Shown in pieces: positions 1-6,730 of a DNA stretch of 11,187 bases. A program made the position numbers and the translations under genes. The stretch comes from Desulfurococcales archaeon (GTDB taxonomy: Archaea > Thermoproteota > Thermoprotei_A > Sulfolobales > Ignisphaeraceae), in assembly GCA_028276605.1 (NCBI GenBank), contig JAPYWC010000020.1:1-11187 (forward strand), read 5' to 3'. Under the pieces are notes generated by a model. The model did no database searches. It worked only from the letters and a program-made list of their open reading frames with translations, and had not been told where the DNA came from. Every line of letters begins with the position of its first letter. The first letter of the stretch is position 1.

Positions 1-81
1 CTTACACTCATCAATGAGCCCTAAATCGATTATCATCCTCGCTATTATTGACGAAATTTTTCTTTTACTCGCTGATACCAT
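1..81 (-). CDS. Possible N-terminal fragment of an unidentified protein, cut by the window edge
   Basis: On the minus strand an ATG at 81-79 opens a frame that stays open to the window edge (27 codons). The peptide begins MVSASKRK and continues as an amphipathic, Ile-rich stretch ending near LIDECK. It uses AGA/AGG and ATA codons like the other genes here. Two in-frame TAA codons lie nine to ten codons upstream, with no other start between, so ATG 81 is the first possible start. A TATA-like element (GCATATAATA, 130-121) sits about 45 bp upstream, which suits a short leader. No Shine-Dalgarno site is clear. The fragment is too short to assign to a family. The opposite strand is also open to 112 but reads less like protein. 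Confidence 0.4.
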   Translation of the reverse strand, partial: MVSASKRKISSIIARMIIDLGLIDECK

Positions 82-120
82 AAATGCATCATTCCCATAT
101 GGATGTTATTAGTGTGTAGA

Positions 121-130
121 TATTATATGC
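121..130 (-). promoter_or_regulatory. Possible TATA box for the truncated left-edge gene
   Basis: Read on the minus strand this is GCATATAATA. It would place transcription start near position 100 and give a leader of about 20 nt before ATG 81. It is supported only by base composition and spacing. Confidence 0.3.
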
Positions 131-209
131 ACGGAGTCCAGCAAAAGTAGTACGATACTTTGAAGGCTCACCTTAATATTTAACAATATAGTAAGTGAGG
201 GGTAGGTTT

Positions 210-286
<77 letters not shown>

Positions 287-326
287 GCACAAAATCCTAT
301 TATTACCCTACTATTCTTATGCTCGG

Positions 327-334
327 TTTAAAAG
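327..334 (-). promoter_or_regulatory. TATA box of the tRNA-Ala gene
   Basis: CTTTTAAA on the minus strand lies about 41-48 nt upstream of the mature tRNA 5' end. A start about 26 nt downstream would leave a leader of roughly 19 nt for RNase P to remove. No other TATA-like element lies closer. Confidence 0.5.
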
Positions 335-362
335 TGTTTGGTGCTCTTAATTCAATTATAAG

Positions 363-423
363 GGAATCAGACAAAGGGGTTCAATCATCCGGCTCTTATA
401 GGCCTGCGTTGCTCATCATTAGG
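363..423 (-). ncRNA. Candidate box C/D guide sRNA
   Basis: On the minus strand there is a perfect C box, ATGATGA (419-413), and a perfect D box, CTGA (370-367), about 53 nt apart end to end, the usual size for an archaeal C/D sRNA. An internal GGATGA (390-385) differs by one base from the C' consensus TGATGA. It leaves a 14-nt guide (TTGAACCCCTTTGT) before box D. No good D' box is visible in the segment after box C (GCAACGCAGGCC, then TATA), so the D' guide is uncertain. A strong TATA element (TTAAATATA, 449-441) is placed so that transcription would start about one base before box C. By the N+5 rule the D guide would direct methylation of the fifth base, an A, in ACAAAGGGG. I could not identify the target. 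There is no ORF on either strand here. Confidence 0.6.
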
Positions 424-438
424 CTATAAGTTTCATTA

Positions 439-453
439 CCTATATTTAATAAG
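439..453 (-). promoter_or_regulatory. TATA box, probably of the C/D sRNA candidate
   Basis: On the minus strand the core TTAAATATA is centred near 445. Archaeal transcription starts about 26 bp downstream of the TATA centre, here 419-420, which is where box C of the sRNA candidate begins. The element is also TATA-like on the plus strand and could contribute to aspS transcription. Confidence 0.5.
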
Positions 454-492
454 ATGTATTTTGCATTGACGGTTTTAAGTTTTTAATCTATT

Positions 493-509
493 AGTTCTGA
501 CAGTTCTGA
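493..509 (+). repeat. Tandem 8-bp direct repeat in the aspS upstream region
   Basis: AGTTCTGA occurs at 493-500 and again at 502-509, separated by one base. The pair lies 30-46 nt before the aspS ATG and just downstream of a T/A-rich stretch (474-489) that may be the aspS TATA region. It could be a protein-binding site or chance. Confidence 0.4.
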
Positions 510-528
510 TCAAAATTGGCTTGGGTGC

Positions 529-536
529 GGTGATCC
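529..536 (+). promoter_or_regulatory. Shine-Dalgarno site that fixes the aspS start
   Basis: GGTGATCC is an eight-base perfect complement to GGATCACC, the conserved 3' end of archaeal 16S rRNA. It is followed by two bases and ATG 539. It lies inside the longer frame that could begin at TTG 521, so the true start is ATG 539. Confidence 0.8.
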
Positions 537-538
537 TA

Positions 539-1846
539 ATGCAGACCAAGTACAAGAGTGTAATGTGCAAAGATATAGAACCTAGTATGAATGGACAAAG
601 TGTTACAATAGCTGGATGGATTCATCAAATAAGGGATTTGGGCGGCAAAAAGTTCATTATAGTAAGGGATGGAAGTGGACTTGTGCAGGTTACAGTATCG
701 AGAGATACAGCTCAAAAAGAGCTTATTGATACTGTTGAACAGTTGACTTTAGAGTCTGTTGTTCAGGTGAAGGGCGTTGTTAAGGCAGATCCTAGGGCTC
801 CTAGGGGAGTAGAAATAGTACCTACAGAGATAAGGATTCTCAACTTAGCCAAAAAGCCATTGCCTCTCGACGTTTCTGGTAAGGTTCCTGCAGATCTAGA
901 TACAAGGTTGAGGGAGAGGGTACTCGATATTAGAAGACTGGAAATGAGGGCTATTGTAAGAATTGGCGATACAGCATTACGTGTTATTAGGGAGGTTTTA
1001 AGATCTAAAGGATTTGTAGAGGTTTTCACACCAAAGATCATTGCAACAGCAACAGAAGGCGGCGCAAATCTATTTCCGGTCATATACTTTGGTAGAGAAG
1101 CATTTTTAGCTCAAAGTCCTCAGCTTTATAAGGAGTTGCTAGCAGCAGCGCTAGAAAGGGTGTTTGAAATAGGTCCAGCTTGGAGGGCGGAAGAGAGTGA
1201 CACTCCCTATCATCTAGCAGAATTTATAAGTATTGACATAGAGGCCGCATTTATGGATTACGAAGATGTTATGAAGATTCTCGAGGAAGTCATATACGAG
1301 GTTGTGAAGGCTGTGAAGCAAGAGAATGAAGATGATCTAAAGATACTGAACTATACACCACCAGAGGTTAGACTGCCCATACCTAGAGTAAGGTATGTCG
1401 ATGCTGTAAACATGTTGAGGTCTAAAGGCGTTGAAATAAATGTTGGTGACGATCTTTCTACACCTTATCTAAGGATACTTAATGAAGTGCTTAACACCCC
1501 ACTTTACTTCATCACAGAGTTCCCAACAAAAATAAGGGCATTCTACACAAAGCCTAAAGACGATGACCCATTCTTCAGTGAAAGCTTTGATTTAGTGTGG
1601 AAGCATATAGAACTAGCTTCAGGTAGCTCCAGAATACATGTAAAAGAGCAGCTAATTAAGGCATTAACAGAGAGAGGTCTTAATGTTGAAAGCTTCAGCT
1701 TCTTCATTAAGTGGTTTGACTATGGAATGCCTCCGCATGCTGGGTGGGGCATGGGATACTCTAGGTTGTTGCTCATGTTAACTGGTAAAAACAATGTAAA
1801 GGAGGTAACATTGTTCCCTAGGGATAAGAAGAGGCTTATACCATAG
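539..1846 (+). CDS. aspS: Aspartyl-tRNA synthetase, archaeal type, probably non-discriminating
   Basis: A 435-residue class IIb aminoacyl-tRNA synthetase that charges tRNA with aspartate in the cytoplasm. The N-terminal OB-fold anticodon-binding domain covers about residues 15-105 and includes [12 protein letters not shown]. The catalytic domain carries motif 1 around [10 protein letters not shown] (159-168), the aspartate-binding QSPQLYK (192-198), motif 2 around AWRAEES with R216, and motif 3 GMGYSRLL with R409. The length is normal for archaeal AspRS. In the anticodon domain H29 and P88 stand where discriminating archaeal enzymes such as that of Thermococcus kodakarensis have Trp26 and Lys85. 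His and Pro there are associated with enzymes that also charge tRNA(Asn), the product then being amidated by GatCAB. That specificity is inferred. The start is ATG 539, set by the perfect Shine-Dalgarno site, not the upstream TTG 521. The gene converges on truD with a 62-bp gap. Confidence 0.97.
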   Translation: MQTKYKSVMCKDIEPSMNGQSVTIAGWIHQIRDLGGKKFIIVRDGSGLVQVTVSRDTAQKELIDTVEQLTLESVVQVKGVVKADPRAPRGVEIVPTEIRILNLAKKPLPLDVSGKVPADLDTRLRERVLDIRRLEMRAIVRIGDTALRVIREVLRSKGFVEVFTPKIIATATEGGANLFPVIYFGREAFLAQSPQLYKELLAAALERVFEIGPAWRAEESDTPYHLAEFISIDIEAAFMDYEDVMKILEEVIYEVVKAVKQENEDDLKILNYTPPEVRLPIPRVRYVDAVNMLRSKGVEINVGDDLSTPYLRILNEVLNTPLYFITEFPTKIRAFYTKPKDDDPFFSESFDLVWKHIELASGSSRIHVKEQLIKALTERGLNVESFSFFIKWFDYGMPPHAGWGMGYSRLLLMLTGKNNVKEVTLFPRDKKRLIP

Positions 1847-1908
1847 AAACGGCAATTTAAGCTTAAGCTTTTCTTCACTCATTGATTAAGATTCCGTAAT
1901 AATAAGGT

Positions 1909-3126
1909 TCATGTATATATGAGTGGGTTAACTATGGGTAATATTTCTCTAACGAGTATAGTGGCGTAGGATCCTGGAGGTAGCAAAAATTTCAGTTCCA
2001 ATGCATTGTTTCCTTCTACTCTAAAGTAAAGTTTCTCTACTGCAACTATGCTCTCTCTGTAGTCACCATAGAAACACTTATTTCCAAGAATCTCTACACA
2101 GAACATTTCAGGTTTAACATTTTCTTCTGCAAGTAGCTCGTTATAGATCTTTGATATTCTTTCATCAATTCTTGTTTTATATCCGGGCACAGGTAGATGT
2201 ACATAGTCACGCTTTAATTTCTTCAATGCATCTCTTACTATGTATTTTTCTAAAAGATTTAGCCATAGCATTGACAGTAGTTTATTGAATAAGTATGCTT
2301 GGTAAGCTTGGACAAATAACTCAAATAAGCTTCTGTAATAACTAATGCGAGCAAGTTTTGAAAGCGTTTTTTGGAGTTTATCTGAGTTTAGGTTGCACAG
2401 AATTTTCTCTAGGGCTTGTGCAGGAGGTTTGAAAGCTTTGCGGCATAATAGTTCGAGAAAGCCGTACCCGTCTCCTTCAAGAATTTTCTTACCTAGTATG
2501 TGTGTGATAGGGTTTCTTGTGCCAAATCGTTGATACCCAAAGAAGTTAAGCATATAGCTATTGTTATTAATGAGAATATTAATTCTCGAGAGTATATATT
2601 GGATGCACTCAGGCTTCTTCACATTAAAGGTTATGTGAAACTTATTGAATTTGTGAATCAATATAGGCATGTTATCAGTGCAAAACCATAGAACTACATC
2701 AATATCTAGCCTTCCCCTATGAAAGTGTATGTGCTTCTCCATCCTCTTACAGTTAGTAAGAATAACAATTTGATGTGTCTCGGCTTTAGTCTCTTTCAGT
2801 CCAAGGATTGTGAAGTTCTTGCATCGTAGCATCTTTTGAAGTATGTAGCCGAGGGTCAGGCTATCGAGGTTTACCTTTTTAGCTATAAAGACGCATACTC
2901 GTGCTTCATCCCAATATTTATGATTATTGTTATTCAAATCAGCGAGAATCGATGAATATAACTCGTCTATTGCTATACCATTGACAATCTCTGAGACCCT
3001 GAAACCTTGTGGACGTGGAACTTCGATATCTTTTTCTGTGCATTCAATAGACGATTCGTGTGGATATGTATAAGTGTATAGCCCCAGTAAAAGATCGAGT
3101 AAATGGTTTGTTACCATATTCACCAT
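1909..3126 (-). CDS. truD: TruD-family tRNA pseudouridine synthase with Glu at the catalytic Asp position
   Basis: A 405-residue protein of the TruD/Pus7 family, which makes pseudouridine at U13 of tRNA. The family signatures are recognisable: a divergent catalytic loop GLKETKAETHQ (109-119), then FFGYQRFG followed by PITHILGK, then FVQAYQAYLFNKLLS, then PVPGYKT. Elsewhere in the family the loop reads G-x-K-D, and the Asp is the catalytic nucleophile or base. Here the codon at 2793-2791 is GAG, giving Glu112. Asn-rich insertions (for example NNNNHK near 66-71) and weak conservation outside the motifs suggest a fast-evolving protein. Start ATG 3126 follows AGGTG (3137-3133) by 6 nt; M4 is a less likely alternative. 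It lies 50 bp downstream of pth2 on the same strand, probably in one operon. Activity cannot be assumed. Confidence 0.9.
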   Translation of the reverse strand: MVNMVTNHLLDLLLGLYTYTYPHESSIECTEKDIEVPRPQGFRVSEIVNGIAIDELYSSILADLNNNNHKYWDEARVCVFIAKKVNLDSLTLGYILQKMLRCKNFTILGLKETKAETHQIVILTNCKRMEKHIHFHRGRLDIDVVLWFCTDNMPILIHKFNKFHITFNVKKPECIQYILSRINILINNNSYMLNFFGYQRFGTRNPITHILGKKILEGDGYGFLELLCRKAFKPPAQALEKILCNLNSDKLQKTLSKLARISYYRSLFELFVQAYQAYLFNKLLSMLWLNLLEKYIVRDALKKLKRDYVHLPVPGYKTRIDERISKIYNELLAEENVKPEMFCVEILGNKCFYGDYRESIVAVEKLYFRVEGNNALELKFLLPPGSYATILVREILPIVNPLIYT

Positions 3127-3176
3127 TTAAAACACCTGAAAAAGAGGTTTACTGCAAAAATGTTCTTTGGCAAGAT

Positions 3177-3542
3177 TTATAGTAATTTTAGGTGTCCTGT
3201 TATTTTATCGAGTATACTTGAAGGGGCAGGACCTAGTCCCAAAGCCGTTATAGTACCGGGAGGAAGCTCTGTTAACCCTGCATCAGCTATAAGAGCTGTG
3301 GTAATATTTATCTTCTCGGCTTGACTCTTTAGTGCTAGTAACTCATCAAGGCTACTTACTTTCACAACAATCTTTTTCTGCCCTTGTTTACGCCACAAAT
3401 AAAGTAGTTCTTTGCACTTAGGATCCTCCATACACAGAAATACACACTCAACAGCTGCGTGAGCCACTTGAACTGCTAACTTACCTTTACTCATTTTTAT
3501 ATCTGTTCTAACGGCAATGACCATCTTTATCTCATCAACCAT
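3177..3542 (-). CDS. pth2: Peptidyl-tRNA hydrolase, Pth2 type
   Basis: A 121-residue Pth2-family enzyme, which cleaves the ester bond of peptidyl-tRNAs released from stalled ribosomes so the tRNA can be reused. The full-length family pattern is present: a hydrophobic first strand (KMVIAVRTD), the signature KMSKGKLAVQVAHAAVE (residues 16-32), and the C-terminal active-site segment LIADAGLTELPPGT followed by TALGLGP. The length matches archaeal Pth2. ATG 3542 is chosen because GGTG (3553-3550) lies 7 nt upstream. A TATA-like element at 3564-3556 would start transcription near 3534 and would instead favour M7 (3524), which gives the N-terminus more usual in this family, so the start is not settled. 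It heads the presumed pth2-truD operon, linking tRNA recycling with tRNA modification. Confidence 0.97.
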   Translation of the reverse strand: MVDEIKMVIAVRTDIKMSKGKLAVQVAHAAVECVFLCMEDPKCKELLYLWRKQGQKKIVVKVSSLDELLALKSQAEKINITTALIADAGLTELPPGTITALGLGPAPSSILDKITGHLKLL

Positions 3543-3555
3543 TGTATCGCACCAC

Positions 3556-3564
3556 TATTTTTAA
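3556..3564 (-). promoter_or_regulatory. TATA-like element before pth2
   Basis: TTAAAAATA on the minus strand, 14-22 nt upstream of ATG 3542. Its distance fits a leaderless transcript starting near 3534 better than one carrying the Shine-Dalgarno site at 3553-3550. Either this element is not the main promoter or translation begins at the internal ATG 3524. Confidence 0.35.
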
Positions 3565-3690
3565 CTACTACGGGGTTTGTCAGCTATTGTGTATTCTTGC
3601 GTATGATGTCTAGGGTTTTGTTCAGAGAACACTTTTAATCTGACTCAGCGTAGGTAATAATTTTGTCTGTAACGCTATTAACAGGCATGT

Positions 3691-3696
3691 AGGTGA
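3691..3696 (+). promoter_or_regulatory. Shine-Dalgarno site before the zinc-ribbon gene
   Basis: AGGTGA is followed after six bases by CTG 3703, in frame with the zinc-ribbon protein. No ATG, GTG or TTG lies at suitable spacing. The only later conventional start, TTG 3739, has no Shine-Dalgarno site in front of it. Confidence 0.55.
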
Positions 3697-3702
3697 ATAA
3701 AA

Positions 3703-3918
3703 CTGACTACAGCGCTAGCAACAAAAGTAAATATTGTATTGTTTGAGGCTGCACCGGTAAGGATATGCTCTAGCTGTAAAAGACCCATACCACCCGATGA
3801 AAGAGCTGTAAGCTTTAAATGCCCCAAATGTGGTATGGTGACCATATGGCGTTGCTACAAATGTAGAGTAATGAGTGTAAGTTATAAATGCCCTAACTGT
3901 GGTTTTGAAGGACCATAA
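3703..3918 (+). CDS. Small archaeal zinc-ribbon protein (probable RNA-binding, HVO_2753-like)
   Basis: A short protein with four CxxC knuckles: CSSC, CPKC, CYKC and CPNC, ending in GFEGP. This arrangement is the hallmark of a conserved small archaeal protein with two zinc-binding sites, annotated as a Zn-ribbon RNA-binding protein; its molecular role is not settled. It lies 21 bp before the aEF1B gene, a neighbourhood that I recall as recurrent in archaea and that suggests a translation-linked role. From the conventional TTG at 3739 it is 59 residues, beginning at LFEAAPVRIC. The frame is open upstream to a TGA at 3694, and CTG 3703 lies six bases after AGGTGA, giving 71 residues. I prefer CTG because of the ribosome site, but TTG 3739 is possible. 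Confidence 0.85.
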   Translation: MTTALATKVNIVLFEAAPVRICSSCKRPIPPDERAVSFKCPKCGMVTIWRCYKCRVMSVSYKCPNCGFEGP

Positions 3919-3939
3919 ACAGGGGTAAGGTGCATACCT

Positions 3940-4221
3940 ATGCCTGGTAGGGTAATAGCAGTAATTCGTGCATATCCCAAAGACGTTGTTGAAGACTTTA
4001 CACCAATAATTCGAAAAATAAACGAACGTCTTTCCAATACTCCGTACACATTAATGAGGTGGGAAGCAACAGATATAGCATTTGGTTATAAGGCTCTGGA
4101 TCTTTACTTTCTAATGCCCGAAGATGTAGAGGGAGGAACAGAACAGCTAGAGGAGCTAATTAAGGGCGTTGAAGAGATCGATAACGCAGAAGTAATCTAT
4201 ATAACAAGAATTGGAGCGTAA
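3940..4221 (+). CDS. ef1b: Translation elongation factor aEF-1 beta
   Basis: A 93-residue archaeal EF-1 beta, the guanine-nucleotide exchange factor that recycles aEF-1 alpha from its GDP to its GTP form during elongation. The sequence aligns along its length with the family: an N-terminal strand RVIAVIRAYPKD, a central IAFGYKALDLYFLMPED, and a C-terminal acidic helix leading to AEVIYITRIGA. Length and ferredoxin-like pattern are standard. AAGGTG at 3927-3932 lies 7 nt before ATG 3940. It probably shares a transcript with the zinc-ribbon gene. The 205 bp that follow hold no gene that I can support, only short T/A-rich elements. Confidence 0.95.
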   Translation: MPGRVIAVIRAYPKDVVEDFTPIIRKINERLSNTPYTLMRWEATDIAFGYKALDLYFLMPEDVEGGTEQLEELIKGVEEIDNAEVIYITRIGA

Positions 4222-4426
4222 AGCAATAGAAAAAGCGCGAGGTTATGGCACCATTTATGTTCATAATTTAAACAAAGTAAAGAAAATTAACACATAGTTT
4301 TTAAATCGCTACACCACTATAGTATTTTTCACATAATAGAGTGTCCTTAGTGCTTGAAAGAAGGATTTTCATGTAATTATCGGGATGTTTTAAATTCGAT
4401 ACTAGTTACAAAAGTGTGAATGCAAT

Positions 4427-4648
4427 ATGATTATTAAGAGAAAGATTCAAGGGAAGGTCTTAGAATACTTAGAGAAGAAAGGGGAGGCTACGGACAAAGA
4501 ACTTTTAGAAGTTTTAAGTAAGGAGTTCAGTATTTCCTATAGTGAATTACTAAACATTCTAATGAGTCTTGAAATTGAGGGGTTTATTAGGGTGAGACCT
4601 TTTAAAGAATCATTTATTATACAGAAGGCTGAGCAAAGGAAACAATGA
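4427..4648 (+). CDS. Small winged-helix protein of unknown function
   Basis: A 73-residue protein not recognised beyond its fold. The pattern is a winged helix: a first helix (KIQGKVLEYLEKKG), a second (TDKELLEVLSKEF), a recognition-type helix (SYSELLNILMSLEIEGFI) and a beta wing (IRVRPFKESFIIQK). Such proteins in archaea are often DNA-binding regulators, but no partner or target is visible. A TATA-like TTTTAAATT lies about 30-40 nt upstream and a GTGA about 7 nt before the ATG. The gene lies 55 bp before fen on the same strand and may be co-transcribed with it. Confidence 0.75.
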   Translation: MIIKRKIQGKVLEYLEKKGEATDKELLEVLSKEFSISYSELLNILMSLEIEGFIRVRPFKESFIIQKAEQRKQ

Positions 4649-4703
4649 AGCTGAATTAAGTTTAAAATTTTGATTAGCTCAAAAATTGTTTGTTGAGGAT
4701 AAA

Positions 4704-5759
4704 ATGGGCGTTAATTTAAGGGATATTATTCCAAATGAATGTAAAATTGAGATTAGCGACTTGAGGGTACTAGCTAGAAGAGTGATAGCTCTCGATGCAT
4801 ATAACGCTCTCTATCAATTTCTTGCAGCTATAAGGCAACCCGATGGAACCCCTTTAATGGATTCTAAAGGTAGGATTACAAGCCATTTGAGCGGCCTTTT
4901 TTACAGAACCATAAATCTTGTAGAGAATGGCATAAAACCCGTGTATGTATTTGATGGTAAGCCACCCGAAATTAAGAAAGCTGAAATAGAGAAAAGAATG
5001 ATGCGAAGAGAAAGGGCAAGGGCACTTGCTGAGAGGGCTTATGAAGAGGGCCGTATAGAGGAGGCAGCAAAATACGCTGTTCAAGCTATAAAGCTTGAGA
5101 GCTACATGGTTAAAGATGCGAAGGAGCTTTTAGACGCTATGGGTATTCCTTATGTTCAAGCCCCTGAGGAAGGAGAAGCTCAAGCAGCTTACTTAACAAA
5201 GAAGGGGGTAAGCTGGGCTACAGCGAGTCAGGACTACGATTCTCTACTTTTTGGATCGCCAAGGCTAATCAGAAATCTTACAATTTCGGGTAAGAGAAAA
5301 TTACCAGGCAAAGATGTTTACGTTGAGATAAAACCGGAACTAATAGAACTTGATAAACTGTTGAAGGCGCTAGGAATAACATATGAGCAGCTAATAGATG
5401 TAGCAATCCTTATAGGCACGGACTACAATCCTGATGGCGTTGAAGGTGTGGGGCCAAAAACAGCTTTGCAGTTGATAAAGACTTATGGCTCCTTAGACAA
5501 GGCATTAAAGTATCTGCCTCAAGCTAGATTCCCTGAAGATCCTTTGAAGATAAAGTCATATTTTTTAAATCCAGTAGTTATTGATGTTGACAAACTTGAG
5601 TGGAGGGAGCCCGACAAGCAAAAAATTATAGAGATACTTGTTAAGGAGCACGACTTCTCTATGGACAGGGTAGAGAACGCCATCAAACGATTAGAGAAGG
5701 CATATAAAGAATTTATAAAAGGAAGCATAGCAAGTCTAGATATGTGGTTCAAGAAGTAG
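4704..5759 (+). CDS. fen: Flap endonuclease 1 (FEN-1)
   Basis: A 351-residue structure-specific 5' nuclease that removes flaps during Okazaki-fragment maturation and base-excision repair. The N-terminal XPG block starts [10 protein letters not shown], with metal ligands D31 (IALDAYN) and D84 (VFDGKPP). The internal XPG block has E156 and E158 (PEEGEAQ) and D177 and D179 (SQDYDS). It is followed by [17 protein letters not shown], which carries the last ligand and the helix-hairpin-helix DNA-binding element. ATG 4704 is chosen over TTG 4686 because family members begin exactly with MGV(N/D)L and GAGG lies six bases upstream. The C-terminus ASLDMWFKK resembles a PCNA-binding PIP box but has Ile where the conserved Gln should be. 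The gene lies 21 bp before the argF start. Confidence 0.97.
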   Translation: MGVNLRDIIPNECKIEISDLRVLARRVIALDAYNALYQFLAAIRQPDGTPLMDSKGRITSHLSGLFYRTINLVENGIKPVYVFDGKPPEIKKAEIEKRMMRRERARALAERAYEEGRIEEAAKYAVQAIKLESYMVKDAKELLDAMGIPYVQAPEEGEAQAAYLTKKGVSWATASQDYDSLLFGSPRLIRNLTISGKRKLPGKDVYVEIKPELIELDKLLKALGITYEQLIDVAILIGTDYNPDGVEGVGPKTALQLIKTYGSLDKALKYLPQARFPEDPLKIKSYFLNPVVIDVDKLEWREPDKQKIIEILVKEHDFSMDRVENAIKRLEKAYKEFIKGSIASLDMWFKK

Positions 5760-5780
5760 GCGTTGTACAGGTTAAACCAT

Positions 5781-6728
5781 ATGGTTGGTGTAGAGAGTTT
5801 ACGTGGTAGGGATTTGTTATCTATAGCTGATCTGAATAGAAATGAATTGACCGCTTTAATTGATCTAAGCCTTAAAATGAAGGAGCTGTACTATAAGGGG
5901 TTCAGAAACCTAAATATTCTCAATGGCAAGGTTTTAGCGTTAATATTTGAAAAACATAGTACAAGAACACGTGTAAGCCTTCAAGTTGCTATGCATCAGT
6001 TAGGGGGTACCTCACTATACCTATCATCACAGGAGCTACAGCTGGCACGAGGAGAGCCGATAAAGGATACAGCCAGAGTTCTTGAGAGATATGTTGACGG
6101 TATAGCTGCTAGGGTATATAAACATAAATCACTAGTTGAGTTAGCAGAATATGCTCGGATACCTGTAATCAATGCATTAAGCGACGTTGAGCATCCATTA
6201 CAAGCAATAGCTGATGTAATGACTATTATAGAGCTTAAGAAGGATATAAGAAAACTGAAGATAGCTTTCTTTGGCGATGGCGCCGATAACGTTCTTCACA
6301 GTTTGATGCTTGCCGTAGCAATGTTGGGTGGGACTCTCTACATAGCTACGGCTCCCGGTTATGACCCTAACCCTGAAATACTTAAGAAAGCCAATGAATA
6401 TGCGAGTGAGAGTGGAGGTCAAATATTTATTGTTAGAGATCCTATTGAAGCCGCTAAAGATGCTGATGTTATATATACTGATGTATGGGTGAGTATGGGT
6501 CAAGAGAGTGAAAGAGAAAAGAGAATAAGAGATTTGAGTAAGTATCAAGTGAATTCAGAGATCGTTTCCTACGCTAAGAAGGATTACATATTCATGCACT
6601 GCTTACCAGCTAAAAGAGGTGAAGAGGTTACAGACGAGGTTATAGAATCTAGAAATTCAGTTGTGTGGATACAAGCAGAGAATAGATTACATTCTGCAAA
6701 GGCTGTACTAGCATCGATACTTGGATAA
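5781..6728 (+). CDS. argF: Ornithine carbamoyltransferase
   Basis: A 315-residue transcarbamoylase that makes citrulline and phosphate from ornithine and carbamoyl phosphate. Carbamoyl-phosphate contacts are visible in STRTR (60-64) and HPLQ (138-141, usually HPCQ in this family). The ornithine domain carries GDGADNVLHSL, DVWVSMGQE and HCLPAKRGEEV. DxWxSMGQE and HCLP separate OTC from aspartate carbamoyltransferase. ATG 5781 gives the N-terminus MVGVESLRGRDLL, aligned to the family's usual xGRDLL start; TTG 5763 would add six unconserved residues. AGGTTA lies six bases before the ATG. No other arginine gene is in the window, so a biosynthetic or a catabolic role is open. Confidence 0.93.
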   Translation: MVGVESLRGRDLLSIADLNRNELTALIDLSLKMKELYYKGFRNLNILNGKVLALIFEKHSTRTRVSLQVAMHQLGGTSLYLSSQELQLARGEPIKDTARVLERYVDGIAARVYKHKSLVELAEYARIPVINALSDVEHPLQAIADVMTIIELKKDIRKLKIAFFGDGADNVLHSLMLAVAMLGGTLYIATAPGYDPNPEILKKANEYASESGGQIFIVRDPIEAAKDADVIYTDVWVSMGQESEREKRIRDLSKYQVNSEIVSYAKKDYIFMHCLPAKRGEEVTDEVIESRNSVVWIQAENRLHSAKAVLASILG

Positions 6729-6730
6729 CC

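Noticed and set aside
2..112. Plus-strand open frame running from the left edge to a TAG at 110-112
   Set aside because: It is antisense to the minus-strand candidate at 1-81, is strongly hydrophobic with no recognisable C-terminus, and uses ATC/ATT rather than the ATA preferred in genes here. It cannot be fully excluded from so short a piece.
763..1083. 106-codon minus-strand ORF inside aspS
   Set aside because: It lies wholly antisense to conserved AspRS coding sequence, has low-complexity Ser/Leu composition, and has no ribosome site or family match. Similar long antisense frames inside argF, speD and the PIN-ATPase gene are rejected for the same reason.
1859..1870. Perfect 12-bp palindrome AAGCTTAAGCTT between the convergent aspS and truD genes
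   Set aside because: It has no loop and is followed by only four T, so it makes a poor terminator. It is a short AT-rich self-complementary repeat of a kind expected by chance.
3602..3642. C/D sRNA-like arrangement (ATGATGT and CTGA) before the zinc-ribbon gene
   Set aside because: The C box lacks its final A, needed for the kink-turn GA pairs. The span is only about 40 nt, there is no C' or D' box, and no TATA is properly placed.
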